NCBI RefSeq assembly: GCF_040117685.2
Contig: NZ_JBEDYP020000010.1
Coordinates: forward strand, 62,001 to 126,000
Length of the DNA: 64,000 bases
Source of the DNA: Gracilimonas sp040117685
Lineage (GTDB): Bacteria; Bacteroidota; Rhodothermia; Balneolales; Balneolaceae
Reading direction: 5' to 3'
Position numbers and translations under genes: made by a program. Positions 18,082-26,687 of the stretch are shown here, piece after piece (the stretch's first letter is position 1; every line of letters starts with the position of its first letter). A model generated the notes under the pieces. That model was not told where the DNA came from. It did no database searches and saw only the letters and a list, made by a program, of their open reading frames with translations.

Positions 18082-18246
18082 TGTAGGCGGGTTTCAATGT
18101 CGTGGATCAAATATTTACATAACCTTAATTATTATATAACAACACCTTAAACTAAAAGTGTAATCAACGATTTTGCTGTTGAAAGAATCAGCCAAACAAG
18201 AAATGTAAGATTTTTTCATTTCAGTGATTAAAATCCTGAGAATACA

Positions 18247-18260
18247 TGAAAGTGCTTACA
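18247..18260. promoter_or_regulatory. Degenerate LacI-type half-conserved site
   Basis: TGAAAGTGCTTACA matches the perfect operator at 12 of 14 positions, but the central CG is changed to TG. It lies just past the ispG stop, 260 bp from the receptor start. It could be an auxiliary site for looping or chance. Confidence 0.3.
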
Positions 18261-18270
18261 AGGCATTTCT

Positions 18271-19506
18271 TCATTCAGACGTAACCGCTTTCTTCTTACC
18301 GTAATTTTCCCGGATATAGTTATCCAGAATATCCCGGAATTCCTGCCCGATGTTATCTCCTCTCAACGTAGTGAAATGCTCACCATCAACATACACAGGT
18401 GCTTTAGGCTCTTCAAAAGTTCCGGGCAGGGAAATTCCAATATTGGCATTCCTTGACTCACCCGGTCCGTTTACAACGCACCCCATTACGGCTACATCCA
18501 TTTCTTCCACTCCCGGGTAGGCTTTCCTCCATACCGGCATCGACTCAACAATGTAATCCTGAATTTCTTCTGCCAACTCCTGGAAGTAGGTACTTTTGGT
18601 TCGTCCACATCCCGGGCAGGATGTTACCTGAGGAATAAAGCTTCTGATTTTAAGTGACTGAAGAATCTGTTGAGCTACCTGAACTTCCAGCGCACGGTCT
18701 GCTCCCGGCTGGGGGGTTAGTGAAACCCTGATGGTATCCCCTATTCCCTGCTGTAAAATAACTGATAGCGCTGCTGAGCTGGCAACAATTCCTTTCATCC
18801 CCATTCCGGCTTCTGTCAGCCCTACGTGAAGCGGATAATCTACTTCTTTGGCAATGCGCTCATAAACGGTAATCACATCCTGTACACCCGACATCTTACA
18901 GCTGATAATGATTTTATTGGATGGAAGTCCTACTTCTTCAGCCAGTTTGGATGAACGTTTAGCACTTTCCACCATGGTGTCCAGCATTACTTCCTTGGCC
19001 GTTTTTGGCTCCGGCAGTTCGTTATTGGCATCCATTTTATCGGCGAGCAGCTGTTGATCTAATGATCCCCAGTTTACCCCGATTCGTACCGACTTATCAT
19101 ACCTGATAGCTTGCTCAACGATGGTGGTAAAGTTTTCATCGCGGGTCTTGGTACCGGTGTTCCCCGGGTTAATTCGGAAGTTGGCTAATGCCTCGGCCAT
19201 ATCGGGATACTGAGTAAGTAACTTATGCCCGTTGTAATGGAAGTCTCCAATAATAGGAACGGTAACTCCCCGGTTCATTAATTTCTCTTTGATATGAGGA
19301 ACTGCTTTTGCCGCCGCGTCATTGTTTACGGTGATACGAACCAGCTCAGATCCGGCCCGGTGTAAATGTTCAATCTGATCAGCTGTCTCTTCGATATCAG
19401 CTGTATCGGTGTTTGTCATAGATTGAACCACGATGGGTGCATCTCCCCCTACGGGAACGTCCCCAACCATTACTTGTATTGATTTACGTCTCTTAATTGC
19501 CGACAT
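18271..19506 (-). CDS. ispG: (E)-4-hydroxy-3-methylbut-2-enyl-diphosphate synthase
   Basis: A 411-residue IspG/GcpE, the penultimate enzyme of the MEP isoprenoid pathway, which reduces methylerythritol cyclodiphosphate with a 4Fe-4S cluster. The N-terminal TIM-barrel signature VVQSMTNTDTADIEET is clear, as are the cluster ligands in CPGCGRT and the MGCVVNGPGES segment near the C-terminus. Length and form fit the short bacterial type without the plant-like insert. The ATG at 19506 gives a normal start (MSAIKRRKSIQVMVGDVPVGG). It follows the rhomboid genes by 6 bp and is probably co-transcribed with them. Confidence 0.97.
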   Translation of the reverse strand: MSAIKRRKSIQVMVGDVPVGGDAPIVVQSMTNTDTADIEETADQIEHLHRAGSELVRITVNNDAAAKAVPHIKEKLMNRGVTVPIIGDFHYNGHKLLTQYPDMAEALANFRINPGNTGTKTRDENFTTIVEQAIRYDKSVRIGVNWGSLDQQLLADKMDANNELPEPKTAKEVMLDTMVESAKRSSKLAEEVGLPSNKIIISCKMSGVQDVITVYERIAKEVDYPLHVGLTEAGMGMKGIVASSAALSVILQQGIGDTIRVSLTPQPGADRALEVQVAQQILQSLKIRSFIPQVTSCPGCGRTKSTYFQELAEEIQDYIVESMPVWRKAYPGVEEMDVAVMGCVVNGPGESRNANIGISLPGTFEEPKAPVYVDGEHFTTLRGDNIGQEFRDILDNYIRENYGKKKAVTSE

Positions 19507-19512
19507 AATGCC

Positions 19513-20421
19513 CTAATCTTTCTTACTTAATTCAAATAGTTTTCTTTTTTCTTCCGGCGAAAGTGAATCATATCCTTTCTTGGAAATCTTCTCCAAGATG
19601 GCATCCAGTTCAGACTGATCCATCTCTTCTACAATTTCCGCATCCTGAACAATATGCATGTTCTTATTTCGCGGTCGCTTTGAACCGGAACCGGGTTTAC
19701 CGGCTGGCTTCACTTTACCAAACATATATTCTACGTAACGGATAACCATACTCAGGTCGGTTCCGTTTTGATGAGCTTTCACTAATAAATATCCTCCGAG
19801 TGCACCACCGAGGTGTACGAGTCGAGCTACTCCATCAGAACTCCCCAGAAACAGGATATCTATCGCTATCCAGCCGGCTACAAAAAACCGGGCCTGAATG
19901 GGTGGAAACAGAAACAGCATAATGGGCGCTGTAGGAAATAGCATAGCAAAAGCCACCAGTATACCCGTAACAGCTCCAGAGGCCCCTATCACCAGAGCTG
20001 TACCAAATAACTGAGCTATTCCTGCATCAAGCAGAGCTCCCAAAATTCCGGCCCCGAAATAGATTACCGTAAAGTTTCTCGGTCCAAGCGTTTCCTCAAC
20101 GGCTCTCCCCATCCACCAGAGCCAAAGCATATTAAATAAGAAATGGAGAAACCCTCCATGCAAAAACATGTAGGTAACCAGCCGCCAGGGCTGCGTTAGA
20201 AAAGTCGGGAAAGACGGATCAAAGCCAAGCGCAGGAACTACCCAGTTGTTCAGGGTTTGCCCGCCCAACATTTGGATCACAAACACTATTGCGTTTATGG
20301 CAATAATCGTCCGGATAGCCACCGGCATGCGCATAAAGCCCCGCTTGAAAGCATTCCCAAACGAATCGTAGTTGCCGCTGTTCATATTTCCACCGGTAAA
20401 AAAAGTAGGTCCGTTAGCCAT
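19513..20421 (-). CDS. Rhomboid family intramembrane serine protease (with C-terminal cytosolic tail)
   Basis: A 302-residue rhomboid. Six membrane segments carry the catalytic dyad: Ser148 in GASGAVTG and His203 in LVHLGGALGG; the helix 2 motif FLHFLFNMLWLWWMG is also present. The family cuts single-pass membrane proteins inside the bilayer. After the last helix there is a charged tail of about 80 residues ending in a short SLSPEEKRKLFELSKKD segment. The gene overlaps the end of the preceding rhomboid gene by 8 bp, so the pair is translationally linked; a later ATG (residue 13) would remove the overlap. The substrate is unknown. Confidence 0.92.
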   Translation of the reverse strand: MANGPTFFTGGNMNSGNYDSFGNAFKRGFMRMPVAIRTIIAINAIVFVIQMLGGQTLNNWVVPALGFDPSFPTFLTQPWRLVTYMFLHGGFLHFLFNMLWLWWMGRAVEETLGPRNFTVIYFGAGILGALLDAGIAQLFGTALVIGASGAVTGILVAFAMLFPTAPIMLFLFPPIQARFFVAGWIAIDILFLGSSDGVARLVHLGGALGGYLLVKAHQNGTDLSMVIRYVEYMFGKVKPAGKPGSGSKRPRNKNMHIVQDAEIVEEMDQSELDAILEKISKKGYDSLSPEEKRKLFELSKKD

Positions 20422-21046
20422 AGTATTCCGGTTTTTTAAGTCCCCAGTATTTAATCAGGATAAAGCCAACCACTAATCCTCCTAAGTGAGCAAAGTGGGC
20501 AACTCCACTATTGGGCATTGCCAACCCATTAAATAATTCGAACAGCCCATAAAAACCTACAAAGTATTTTGCCTTTATTGGTATAGGCGGTATCAAAAGC
20601 ATGATATATCGGTCGGGGAACATCATTCCGAAGGCCAGCAAAATACCAAAAACTGCGCCGGAAGCTCCCAAGGTGTAAGCGAAATACCCGCCTATAAACA
20701 TGTGAATGATGGCTGCTCCAATTCCGGTCAGCATATAATAAATAAGAAACCGTTTGGAGCCCCACAGGTTTTCAATGGCCTGCCCGAAGATCCACAGTGC
20801 AAAAAGATTCAGGAAGATGTGGCTGAGATCGGCGTGCAAGAACATGTAAGTTACCAGCTGCCACGGCATAAAACCTTCACCCAGCGGATTCAGAACTAAA
20901 TATGGGGCAATGGCAGCACCAATGGGAGTCCAGCCCGAACCAAAGAGCTGCTTGGTGAGCAGGAACGCCAGCGCATTTATAATCAATAGGTTTTTAATGA
21001 CTGGCGGAAATACGGAAAATTGGGTATTGGGTGAAAAGTTATCCAA
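20414..21046 (-). CDS. Rhomboid family intramembrane serine protease
   Basis: A 210-residue minimal rhomboid with Ser129 in GASGAVFG and His187 in FAHLGGLVVGF, plus HADLSHIFLNLFALWIFG in helix 2. No ATG is available near the N-terminus; TTG 21046 (reading MDNFSPNTQF) is the best start, only 11 bp after the stop of the oxidoreductase gene. It has no cytosolic tail, unlike its neighbour, and the two share only the core fold, so they are probably old paralogues with different substrates. Confidence 0.9.
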   Translation of the reverse strand: MDNFSPNTQFSVFPPVIKNLLIINALAFLLTKQLFGSGWTPIGAAIAPYLVLNPLGEGFMPWQLVTYMFLHADLSHIFLNLFALWIFGQAIENLWGSKRFLIYYMLTGIGAAIIHMFIGGYFAYTLGASGAVFGILLAFGMMFPDRYIMLLIPPIPIKAKYFVGFYGLFELFNGLAMPNSGVAHFAHLGGLVVGFILIKYWGLKKPEYYG

Positions 21047-21057
21047 AAAATTCTGCT

Positions 21058-22560
21058 TTATTGATGATTCTTGATGACACGTGAATATACGTTGATTCCA
21101 CTCAAAGTTACGCCCGGAATTCCTTGTCCGGGGTAAGTAGTATCTCCGACAAGATACAAACCTTTAAACGGAGTTTCGTGGGATGTCCATTTGAGCAAGC
21201 TTCGTGCCATACTTTGGGGAATACCGCCTACCCTGCCTTTTTTGCGGTACACCCAATTTTCCCACGTTATGGGTGTAGCCGTGTGAATAACATCTATTTC
21301 TGCATCGGCAAAGCCGGGCAGTTTCTGAGCAAGTTTCTTAACGACGAACTCCTCAACCTGTTGCTTAGCCGACTCATATTCTCCATTCAGCGAGTACCAA
21401 AAATCCGGCGAAGCATGAGTCGAAACATTAAGTGTGCGATGTCCTTCCTTAGCTCGCTCAGTATCGCCCGGTTTAGACATGGATACAAAGATGGAATCGG
21501 AGTTGGTGTAAGGTACTGTAGTGCCATCGTCTAAATGGATTTGATGGTGTAAGGGTAACTCATCCGGGTAGGCATCAGTGGTAGCGATCCCGAGTGTGAT
21601 GGCTCCCCAGGCATCGCTAAAATCTTTGCCTTCCTCTTCAAAGTAGTCTTTCATATTACCCGCTGTAATACCGCTCATATTCCACACCGGTATATTTGAG
21701 ATTACAATGGGTGCCCGATAGGCAAACTTCTCATTCCTTTTGTTCTTGGTGTGAATCAGGAACTGACCCCCGTCCTGATCAATCATTTCCACTCCTTCTT
21801 TGGTGTGTAGCGCCCCTCCCTTTTCTTGAATAAAAGACCGGATGGCATTCACCATCTCCAGCAACCCACCCAGTACATAGTAATTCGAATAATTGGTGTA
21901 CGTCAGTCCGGCCGCGCCAAATAAAAAAGGCGTTTGATGTGATTTAGCCTGAGCGGTAATCATCAGTTGTTCATCCACAAAACGACGGAATTTTGGGGTA
22001 TCAACTCCATACTTTTGCATTGCATCTTCTACCGATTGAAAAGCATATTTCAGCACCCAGACATCCAGTGGATTATTATTGACAGCCAATTGCACCCATT
22101 CGGATATCTTTTGGGGAGGAAAGAATGGGTTCTTCAGCGATATTTTCCAGACCAAATCAGAAACAGCCAGTGCCTCTTCCCAAAAGGCCCGCTGTCCTGC
22201 TTCATTCCCAAAAACACGAATGCACTCCTGTATCCACTTATCACGGTCCTTGTAGCGCGTCAGTTGCTCACCGTCCAGCCAAACCGACATGCTTGGGGTG
22301 ATTTCTTCCCGGGGAATTTGGATACCCGTTTCTTTTTCCAGTTTCCAAAGCGGCTGATTTTCATCAAAGCCAATTAGCGTTGTCGCTCCTGATTCAAACA
22401 CATATCCTTTCCGAAAATAAGAAGAAGAACAACCGCCCGGGGCATGTGCTTTTTCCAGGATGAGTACTTTATATCCGGCATTAGCCAGCATGGCGCCGGC
22501 ACTCATTCCACCCATGCCTGAACCGGCAATAATAACATCGTAGTCTGTATTGATATTCAT
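21058..22560 (-). CDS. CrtI/retinol-saturase-like FAD-dependent oxidoreductase
   Basis: A 500-residue flavoprotein with N-terminal dinucleotide-binding signature DVIIAGSGMGGMSAGAML...ILEK (residues 8-37) followed by APGGCSSSY. The C-terminal FAD motif GLYLVGDTTYPGQGIPGVTLSG is the hallmark of the phytoene desaturase/carotenoid isomerase/all-trans-retinol 13,14-reductase group. Carotenoid-type pigments are common in this phylum. No other crt gene lies nearby, so the actual substrate (carotenoid, retinoid or another polyene) cannot be read from context. It is first in a run with the rhomboid genes and ispG; ispG supplies isoprenoid precursors, a loose functional link. Confidence 0.85.
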   Translation of the reverse strand: MNINTDYDVIIAGSGMGGMSAGAMLANAGYKVLILEKAHAPGGCSSSYFRKGYVFESGATTLIGFDENQPLWKLEKETGIQIPREEITPSMSVWLDGEQLTRYKDRDKWIQECIRVFGNEAGQRAFWEEALAVSDLVWKISLKNPFFPPQKISEWVQLAVNNNPLDVWVLKYAFQSVEDAMQKYGVDTPKFRRFVDEQLMITAQAKSHQTPFLFGAAGLTYTNYSNYYVLGGLLEMVNAIRSFIQEKGGALHTKEGVEMIDQDGGQFLIHTKNKRNEKFAYRAPIVISNIPVWNMSGITAGNMKDYFEEEGKDFSDAWGAITLGIATTDAYPDELPLHHQIHLDDGTTVPYTNSDSIFVSMSKPGDTERAKEGHRTLNVSTHASPDFWYSLNGEYESAKQQVEEFVVKKLAQKLPGFADAEIDVIHTATPITWENWVYRKKGRVGGIPQSMARSLLKWTSHETPFKGLYLVGDTTYPGQGIPGVTLSGINVYSRVIKNHQ

Positions 22561-22626
22561 GCCGACCTAACATGAATTATCAGCTAAAATGTTCCGGATT
22601 TTCCAGTATTAAGATGTGGGCATTTG

Positions 22627-22693
22627 TAACCTTTCCAGAGTTAAACCGAGAAGGTTAATCTACATAAAAGCCTTAATAGCTCTGGAAAGGTTA
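22627..22693. repeat. 14-bp inverted repeat, possible REP-like palindromic element
   Basis: TAACCTTTCCAGAG at 22627-22640 is repeated exactly in inverted form at 22680-22693, with a 39-nt spacer. There is no U-tract on either side. The layout suits a dispersed palindromic element or a long stem-loop between two genes. Confidence 0.7.
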
Positions 22694-22767
22694 GCTAAAG
22701 GAAGAATGATGATTAGCCATCCAACAACTATTCACTCCGACGCAGAGCATCCGGAGCGAGGGCAAAC

Positions 22768-22838
22768 CATCACCTCATCACCTCATCACCTCATCACCTC
22801 ATCACCTCATCACCTCATCACCTCATCACCTCATCACC
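22768..22838. repeat. Tandem array of 8-bp units (CATCACCT), almost nine copies
   Basis: Eight perfect copies of CATCACCT and a seven-base ninth copy, ending 5 bp past the polA stop codon. On the polA-sense strand the unit reads AGGTGATG. The 8-bp period is not a codon multiple, which fits a non-coding microsatellite prone to slippage. Confidence 0.95.
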
Positions 22839-22843
22839 AACCC

Positions 22844-25597
22844 CTAATGAGCTTCCAGCCAGTTTTCAGCTACACCGGATTCTACATCCAGCGGTACATC
22901 CATTTCGAATGCAGTTTCCATTAGTTCTATGATTTTTGAAGGAACATCATCCATCTCACTTTCGTGGATTTCGAAGATCAGCTCATCATGCACCTGAAGC
23001 AGCATCCGGCTTTTCTTGTTGTTGTCTTTGAGCCAGTGGTGGATATTAATCATCGCCAGCTTGATGATATCCGCAGCTGTTCCCTGTATGGGCATATTAA
23101 TGGCTACCCGTTCGGCAAAGCCCCGCACATTCCAGTTCCCGGATTTGATGTCAGGAATATACCGGCGACGCCCCAGCAGGGTTTTCACATACTCATGCTC
23201 ACGGGCAAACTCTTTAGTCTCGTTGATGTAATTCAAAATATTCGGGAATCGCTCGAAATATTCATCTATCATCTCTTTCCCTTCATTATTTTCAATGCCG
23301 AGGTTCTGAGCCAAACCATAGGCACTTAACCCATAGGGAATACCAAAGTTTACCTCCTTGGCCTTCCGACGATGATCGGCAGTTACTTCATCTAACGAAT
23401 CCAGATTAAATATTTCCTTCGCTGTTCGGGAATGAATGTCTTCCCCATTCTTAAAAGCCTCAATCATGGCTTCATCTTTGGAAATGTGTGCGATGACCCG
23501 AAGTTCTACCTGGGAATAATCTGCCGACATAATTTTATATCCTTCTTCAGCTATAAACGCCTTTCGGATTTCTCGCCCTCGATCCGTTCGGATAGGAATG
23601 TTCTGTAAATTTGGGTTTGACGATGCCAGGCGACCGGTTGCTGCCACACTCTGGTTAAAGTCGGTATGAACGCGTCCGGTTTCTTCATTCACCAAAGATG
23701 GCAAGGCATCCACATAAGTGGATTTTAGCTTGGCAAGCTGGCGGTAGTCCAGAATCAGGTTTGGCATTTCGTATTTTGCAGCCAGTTTTGTGAGTACAGA
23801 CTCTGCCGTGGAATACTGCCCGGTTTTGGTTTTCTTGCCGGCCGGCAGCTCCATCTTTTCAAATAGAATAGTTCCCAGCTGCTGCGGAGAATTAATATTA
23901 AACTCTTCTCCCGCTTTGTCATATATTTTTTTCTCCAGCTTATTGAGATCGTCTTCCAGTTCTTTGGAAAACGTTGTCAGCATATCCACATCCAGCTTAA
24001 CCCCTTTGTATTCCATCTCTGCAAGTACTTCCATCAGTGGGTAATCAACGGTATAAGCGATGTCTTCCAGTTCATCATTCTTGAGTCTCTCACTCAGAAT
24101 TTCATACAGCCGTAATGTAATATCCGTGTCTTCACAGGCGTATAAATACACTTCTTCAGGGGTTAAGTCGGCCATTGAAATCTGTTTCTTACCTTTCCCA
24201 ATAAGCTTTTCTATGGGCACAGGCTTATAATTCAGCAGACTTTTGGCGAGTTCATCCATTTTCAATCTCTGATTCGCATCAATGAGATAAGCGGCAATCA
24301 TGGTATCAAACGGCTTACCTTTAATTTCGAGCCCGGCCCGGGAAAGAATCAGGTAATCGAATTTATAATTGTGAGCAATTTTGGTGGTTTCTTCATCCTC
24401 AAATAAGGGGCGAATAGCTTCAATAACTTCACCTTCATTTAACCCTCCATCCACATTTACCGGTATATAGTACCCGGTTCCCGGTGTCGCTGAGAATGCA
24501 ATCCCCACCATTTTCGCTGTAACCGGATCCGGACTATCGGTTTCCGTATCAAAACAAAACTCTTTATGATCTTGAAACTGCTCTACCAATTCTTTCACTC
24601 TGTCTAAAGAATCGATCAGCTCATAGTTTACCTTATCTTCATCCAGCCCCTGCTGTTCAGCTTCTTCCTTAAATGAACCAAACAAATCTACCTGGTCTCC
24701 CTCTTTCTCGGCCACCGGACCTTCTTCCCCCATATATTTCTTGGTGAGCGTACGGAATTCCATTCTCTTGAAGAATAGGCCCAATTCTTTCTTGTCCGGA
24801 CCTTTCCACTCCAATTCTTCCCAATCCTTTGTGTTCGGAACATCTGTTTTAATGGTCACCATAAACTTGGCATGAAGGGCCTGCTCACCATATTCCATCA
24901 AGCCTTCGCGGGCTCGTTTTCCGCTGATATTAGGAGCATCTTCAATGGCTTTCTCCAAAGACCCGTACTTCTTAATCAGTTTAGGCGCCCCTTTCTTCCC
25001 TATTCCCGGCACGCCCGGAATGTTATCCGAGGTGTCACCAATCATAGCAAGCACATCAATCACCTGTTCCGGATACACTCCGAAATAGTCTTTCACTCCT
25101 TCCCGGTCTATGATATTGAAGCCTCCATCTTTGTTATCAGGCTTCATCATCCGGATATGATCATGCACCAGCTGCATAAAATCTTTATCGGGTGTAACCA
25201 ACATTACATCTACGTCATCGGCGTTGGCACCGCTGGCGATGGTTCCGATGATATCATCCGCTTCGTAGCCATCCTGCTCTATATTCTCGATGCCCCACGC
25301 TTTCACCATTTCCTTGATAAGGGGAATACCAATGGTCAACTCTTCCGGCTGTGGCGGACGATTGGCTTTGTATTCTTCATCTTCCTCGTGGCGGAAAGTA
25401 GGTTCGTGCGTATCCCATGCAACGGCAATGTGGGTTGGTTTTTCTTCATCCAGCATTTTCTCCAGCGTATTTGCAAAGCCCAGAACAGGCCCTGTTGGGA
25501 TGCCTTCTGAGTTTTTGAGCCGGCTGTTTATAAAAGCAAAGTGAGCACGGTAGGCCAGCGCCATTCCGTCCAGTAAAAAGAGAAGTTTTTTAGACAT
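22844..25597 (-). CDS. polA: DNA polymerase I
   Basis: A 917-residue PolA with all three domains. The 5'-3' exonuclease occupies about 1-290 (LLDGMALAYRAHFAF, GYEADDIIGT, DTSDNIPGVPGIGKKGA). The 3'-5' proofreading domain follows at about 330-520 and keeps the acidic motif CFDTETDSPDP. The polymerase domain makes up the rest (SSNPNLQNIPIRTDRG, SADYSQVELRVIAHIS, RRKAKEVNFGIPYGLSAYG, LLQVHDELIFE). It fills gaps and removes primers in repair and lagging-strand synthesis. The retained acidic residues suggest active proofreading, unlike some polymerases of this family. ATG 25597 gives the usual short N-terminus (MSKKLLFLLDG). Confidence 0.98.
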   Translation of the reverse strand: MSKKLLFLLDGMALAYRAHFAFINSRLKNSEGIPTGPVLGFANTLEKMLDEEKPTHIAVAWDTHEPTFRHEEDEEYKANRPPQPEELTIGIPLIKEMVKAWGIENIEQDGYEADDIIGTIASGANADDVDVMLVTPDKDFMQLVHDHIRMMKPDNKDGGFNIIDREGVKDYFGVYPEQVIDVLAMIGDTSDNIPGVPGIGKKGAPKLIKKYGSLEKAIEDAPNISGKRAREGLMEYGEQALHAKFMVTIKTDVPNTKDWEELEWKGPDKKELGLFFKRMEFRTLTKKYMGEEGPVAEKEGDQVDLFGSFKEEAEQQGLDEDKVNYELIDSLDRVKELVEQFQDHKEFCFDTETDSPDPVTAKMVGIAFSATPGTGYYIPVNVDGGLNEGEVIEAIRPLFEDEETTKIAHNYKFDYLILSRAGLEIKGKPFDTMIAAYLIDANQRLKMDELAKSLLNYKPVPIEKLIGKGKKQISMADLTPEEVYLYACEDTDITLRLYEILSERLKNDELEDIAYTVDYPLMEVLAEMEYKGVKLDVDMLTTFSKELEDDLNKLEKKIYDKAGEEFNINSPQQLGTILFEKMELPAGKKTKTGQYSTAESVLTKLAAKYEMPNLILDYRQLAKLKSTYVDALPSLVNEETGRVHTDFNQSVAATGRLASSNPNLQNIPIRTDRGREIRKAFIAEEGYKIMSADYSQVELRVIAHISKDEAMIEAFKNGEDIHSRTAKEIFNLDSLDEVTADHRRKAKEVNFGIPYGLSAYGLAQNLGIENNEGKEMIDEYFERFPNILNYINETKEFAREHEYVKTLLGRRRYIPDIKSGNWNVRGFAERVAINMPIQGTAADIIKLAMINIHHWLKDNNKKSRMLLQVHDELIFEIHESEMDDVPSKIIELMETAFEMDVPLDVESGVAENWLEAH

Positions 25598-25693
25598 TGA
25601 ATCTGTTTATTTTGAACGTGAACAATGAGATCGGAAACTAATTTTTTTTGATTCTAATTACGAATATTGATTCTCGATAATCCCTGAGGTTAA

Positions 25694-26683
25694 ATGAATT
25701 TTACTACGCTGCCAAAAATTGAGCTACATCTGCATCTTGATTGCTCATTGAGCTTTGATGTAGTCAAAAAATTACGACCCGGAATTACTCAGGAGCAGTA
25801 TAAGTCAGACTTCATCGCCCCGGCCAATTGCTCCAGCCTGGAGGAATACCTGAAGTGTGCCCAGGAGCCCATCTCCCTCATGCAAACCAAAGAACAGCTG
25901 GAAATGGTAACCCTCGATCTTTTTCAGCAGCTCAGGAATGACCGTGTAATTTATGCTGAAATTCGTTTCGCCCCCCTTCAGCATCTTGAAGAGGGCCTTA
26001 GTCCGGTAGAAGTTGTTCAGGCAGTTGATCAGGCTACTGCCAAGGGAATTAAGGAGACGGGCATCGAAGCAAGAGTTATTCTCTGTACGCTGCGCCATTT
26101 CTCTGAAGAACAAAGCATGCAAACCGTGCAGCTTGTGGAGCAATTCAAAGGCAGTTGCGTCACCGGTTTTGATATAGCAGCTGATGAGACCTTACCTGTT
26201 GATAACCACATCAAAGCATTTGAATATGCCAACAAAAATAATATTCCCTGCACAGCTCATGCAGGTGAAGCTTGTGGTGCCGAAAGTGTGCGAGAAGTAC
26301 TGCAGAACTTCTATCCATCGCGAATCGGTCATGGCGTGCGGAGCCTGGAAGACGATGCGCTTATGGATCACCTCAAAGAGAATAATATCCACCTGGAAGT
26401 CTGCCCCACCAGCAATGTGCAAACCGGTATTTATAATTCAGTAGCCAATCACCGGGTCAATGAAATCTATGGTCGGGGAAATTCGCTAAGTATCAATACG
26501 GACGGACGGACGATTTCCAATGTTTCTCTGAATGAAGAATATTATTCTTTGAATAAGCACTTTAACTGGGAGCTTGAACACTTTCTTCGTGTTAATCACC
26601 ACGCCATAGATGCTGCATTTTGTAATGAAGAGACGAAGGCGAAATTGCGAAAGGAGTTAATAGGTGGTTTTAATGGAGATTGA
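25694..26683 (+). CDS. add: Adenosine deaminase
   Basis: A 329-residue zinc-dependent deaminase of the adenosine/AMP deaminase family, converting (deoxy)adenosine to (deoxy)inosine in the cytosol. Zinc ligands His12 and His14 in ELHLHLD, His189 and catalytic Glu192 in TAHAGE, His213 in IGHGVR and Asp270 in SINTDGRT are visible. The position after Asp270, which is Asp in animal enzymes (TDD), is Gly here; many bacterial relatives have Asn there, so a related aminohydrolase specificity is possible. It is a lone plus-strand gene whose stop lies 4 bp from the convergent amidohydrolase stop. Confidence 0.9.
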   Translation: MNFTTLPKIELHLHLDCSLSFDVVKKLRPGITQEQYKSDFIAPANCSSLEEYLKCAQEPISLMQTKEQLEMVTLDLFQQLRNDRVIYAEIRFAPLQHLEEGLSPVEVVQAVDQATAKGIKETGIEARVILCTLRHFSEEQSMQTVQLVEQFKGSCVTGFDIAADETLPVDNHIKAFEYANKNNIPCTAHAGEACGAESVREVLQNFYPSRIGHGVRSLEDDALMDHLKENNIHLEVCPTSNVQTGIYNSVANHRVNEIYGRGNSLSINTDGRTISNVSLNEEYYSLNKHFNWELEHFLRVNHHAIDAAFCNEETKAKLRKELIGGFNGD

Positions 26684-26687
26684 GAAA

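Larger units (their letters stand above)
17988..18270. other. Regulatory gap between alpha-glucan operon and ispG
   Basis: 283 bp without a gene. It holds two clear and one weak LacI-type palindromes (separate entries) and a minus-strand TATAAT at 18131-18136 without a convincing -35 partner. If that box is the -10, both strong operators lie downstream of the start point, compatible with roadblock repression. No terminator hairpin is evident for ispG, which is transcribed into this gap. Confidence 0.5.
22561..22843. other. Repeat-rich gap between the CrtI-like gene and polA
   Basis: 283 bp with no gene. It holds a 14-bp inverted repeat and an array of 8-bp tandem repeats (separate entries). 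A plus-strand open frame across it consists of the translated tandem repeat and is not credible as a gene. Confidence 0.7.

Noticed and set aside
22768..22838. CRISPR array
   Set aside because: The units are 8 bp and contiguous; there are no spacers and no cas genes.
22616..22924. Open plus-strand frame with repeated SSPHHLIT units
   Set aside because: It is the translation of the 8-bp tandem repeat, overlaps the polA 3' end and has no ribosome site or family similarity.
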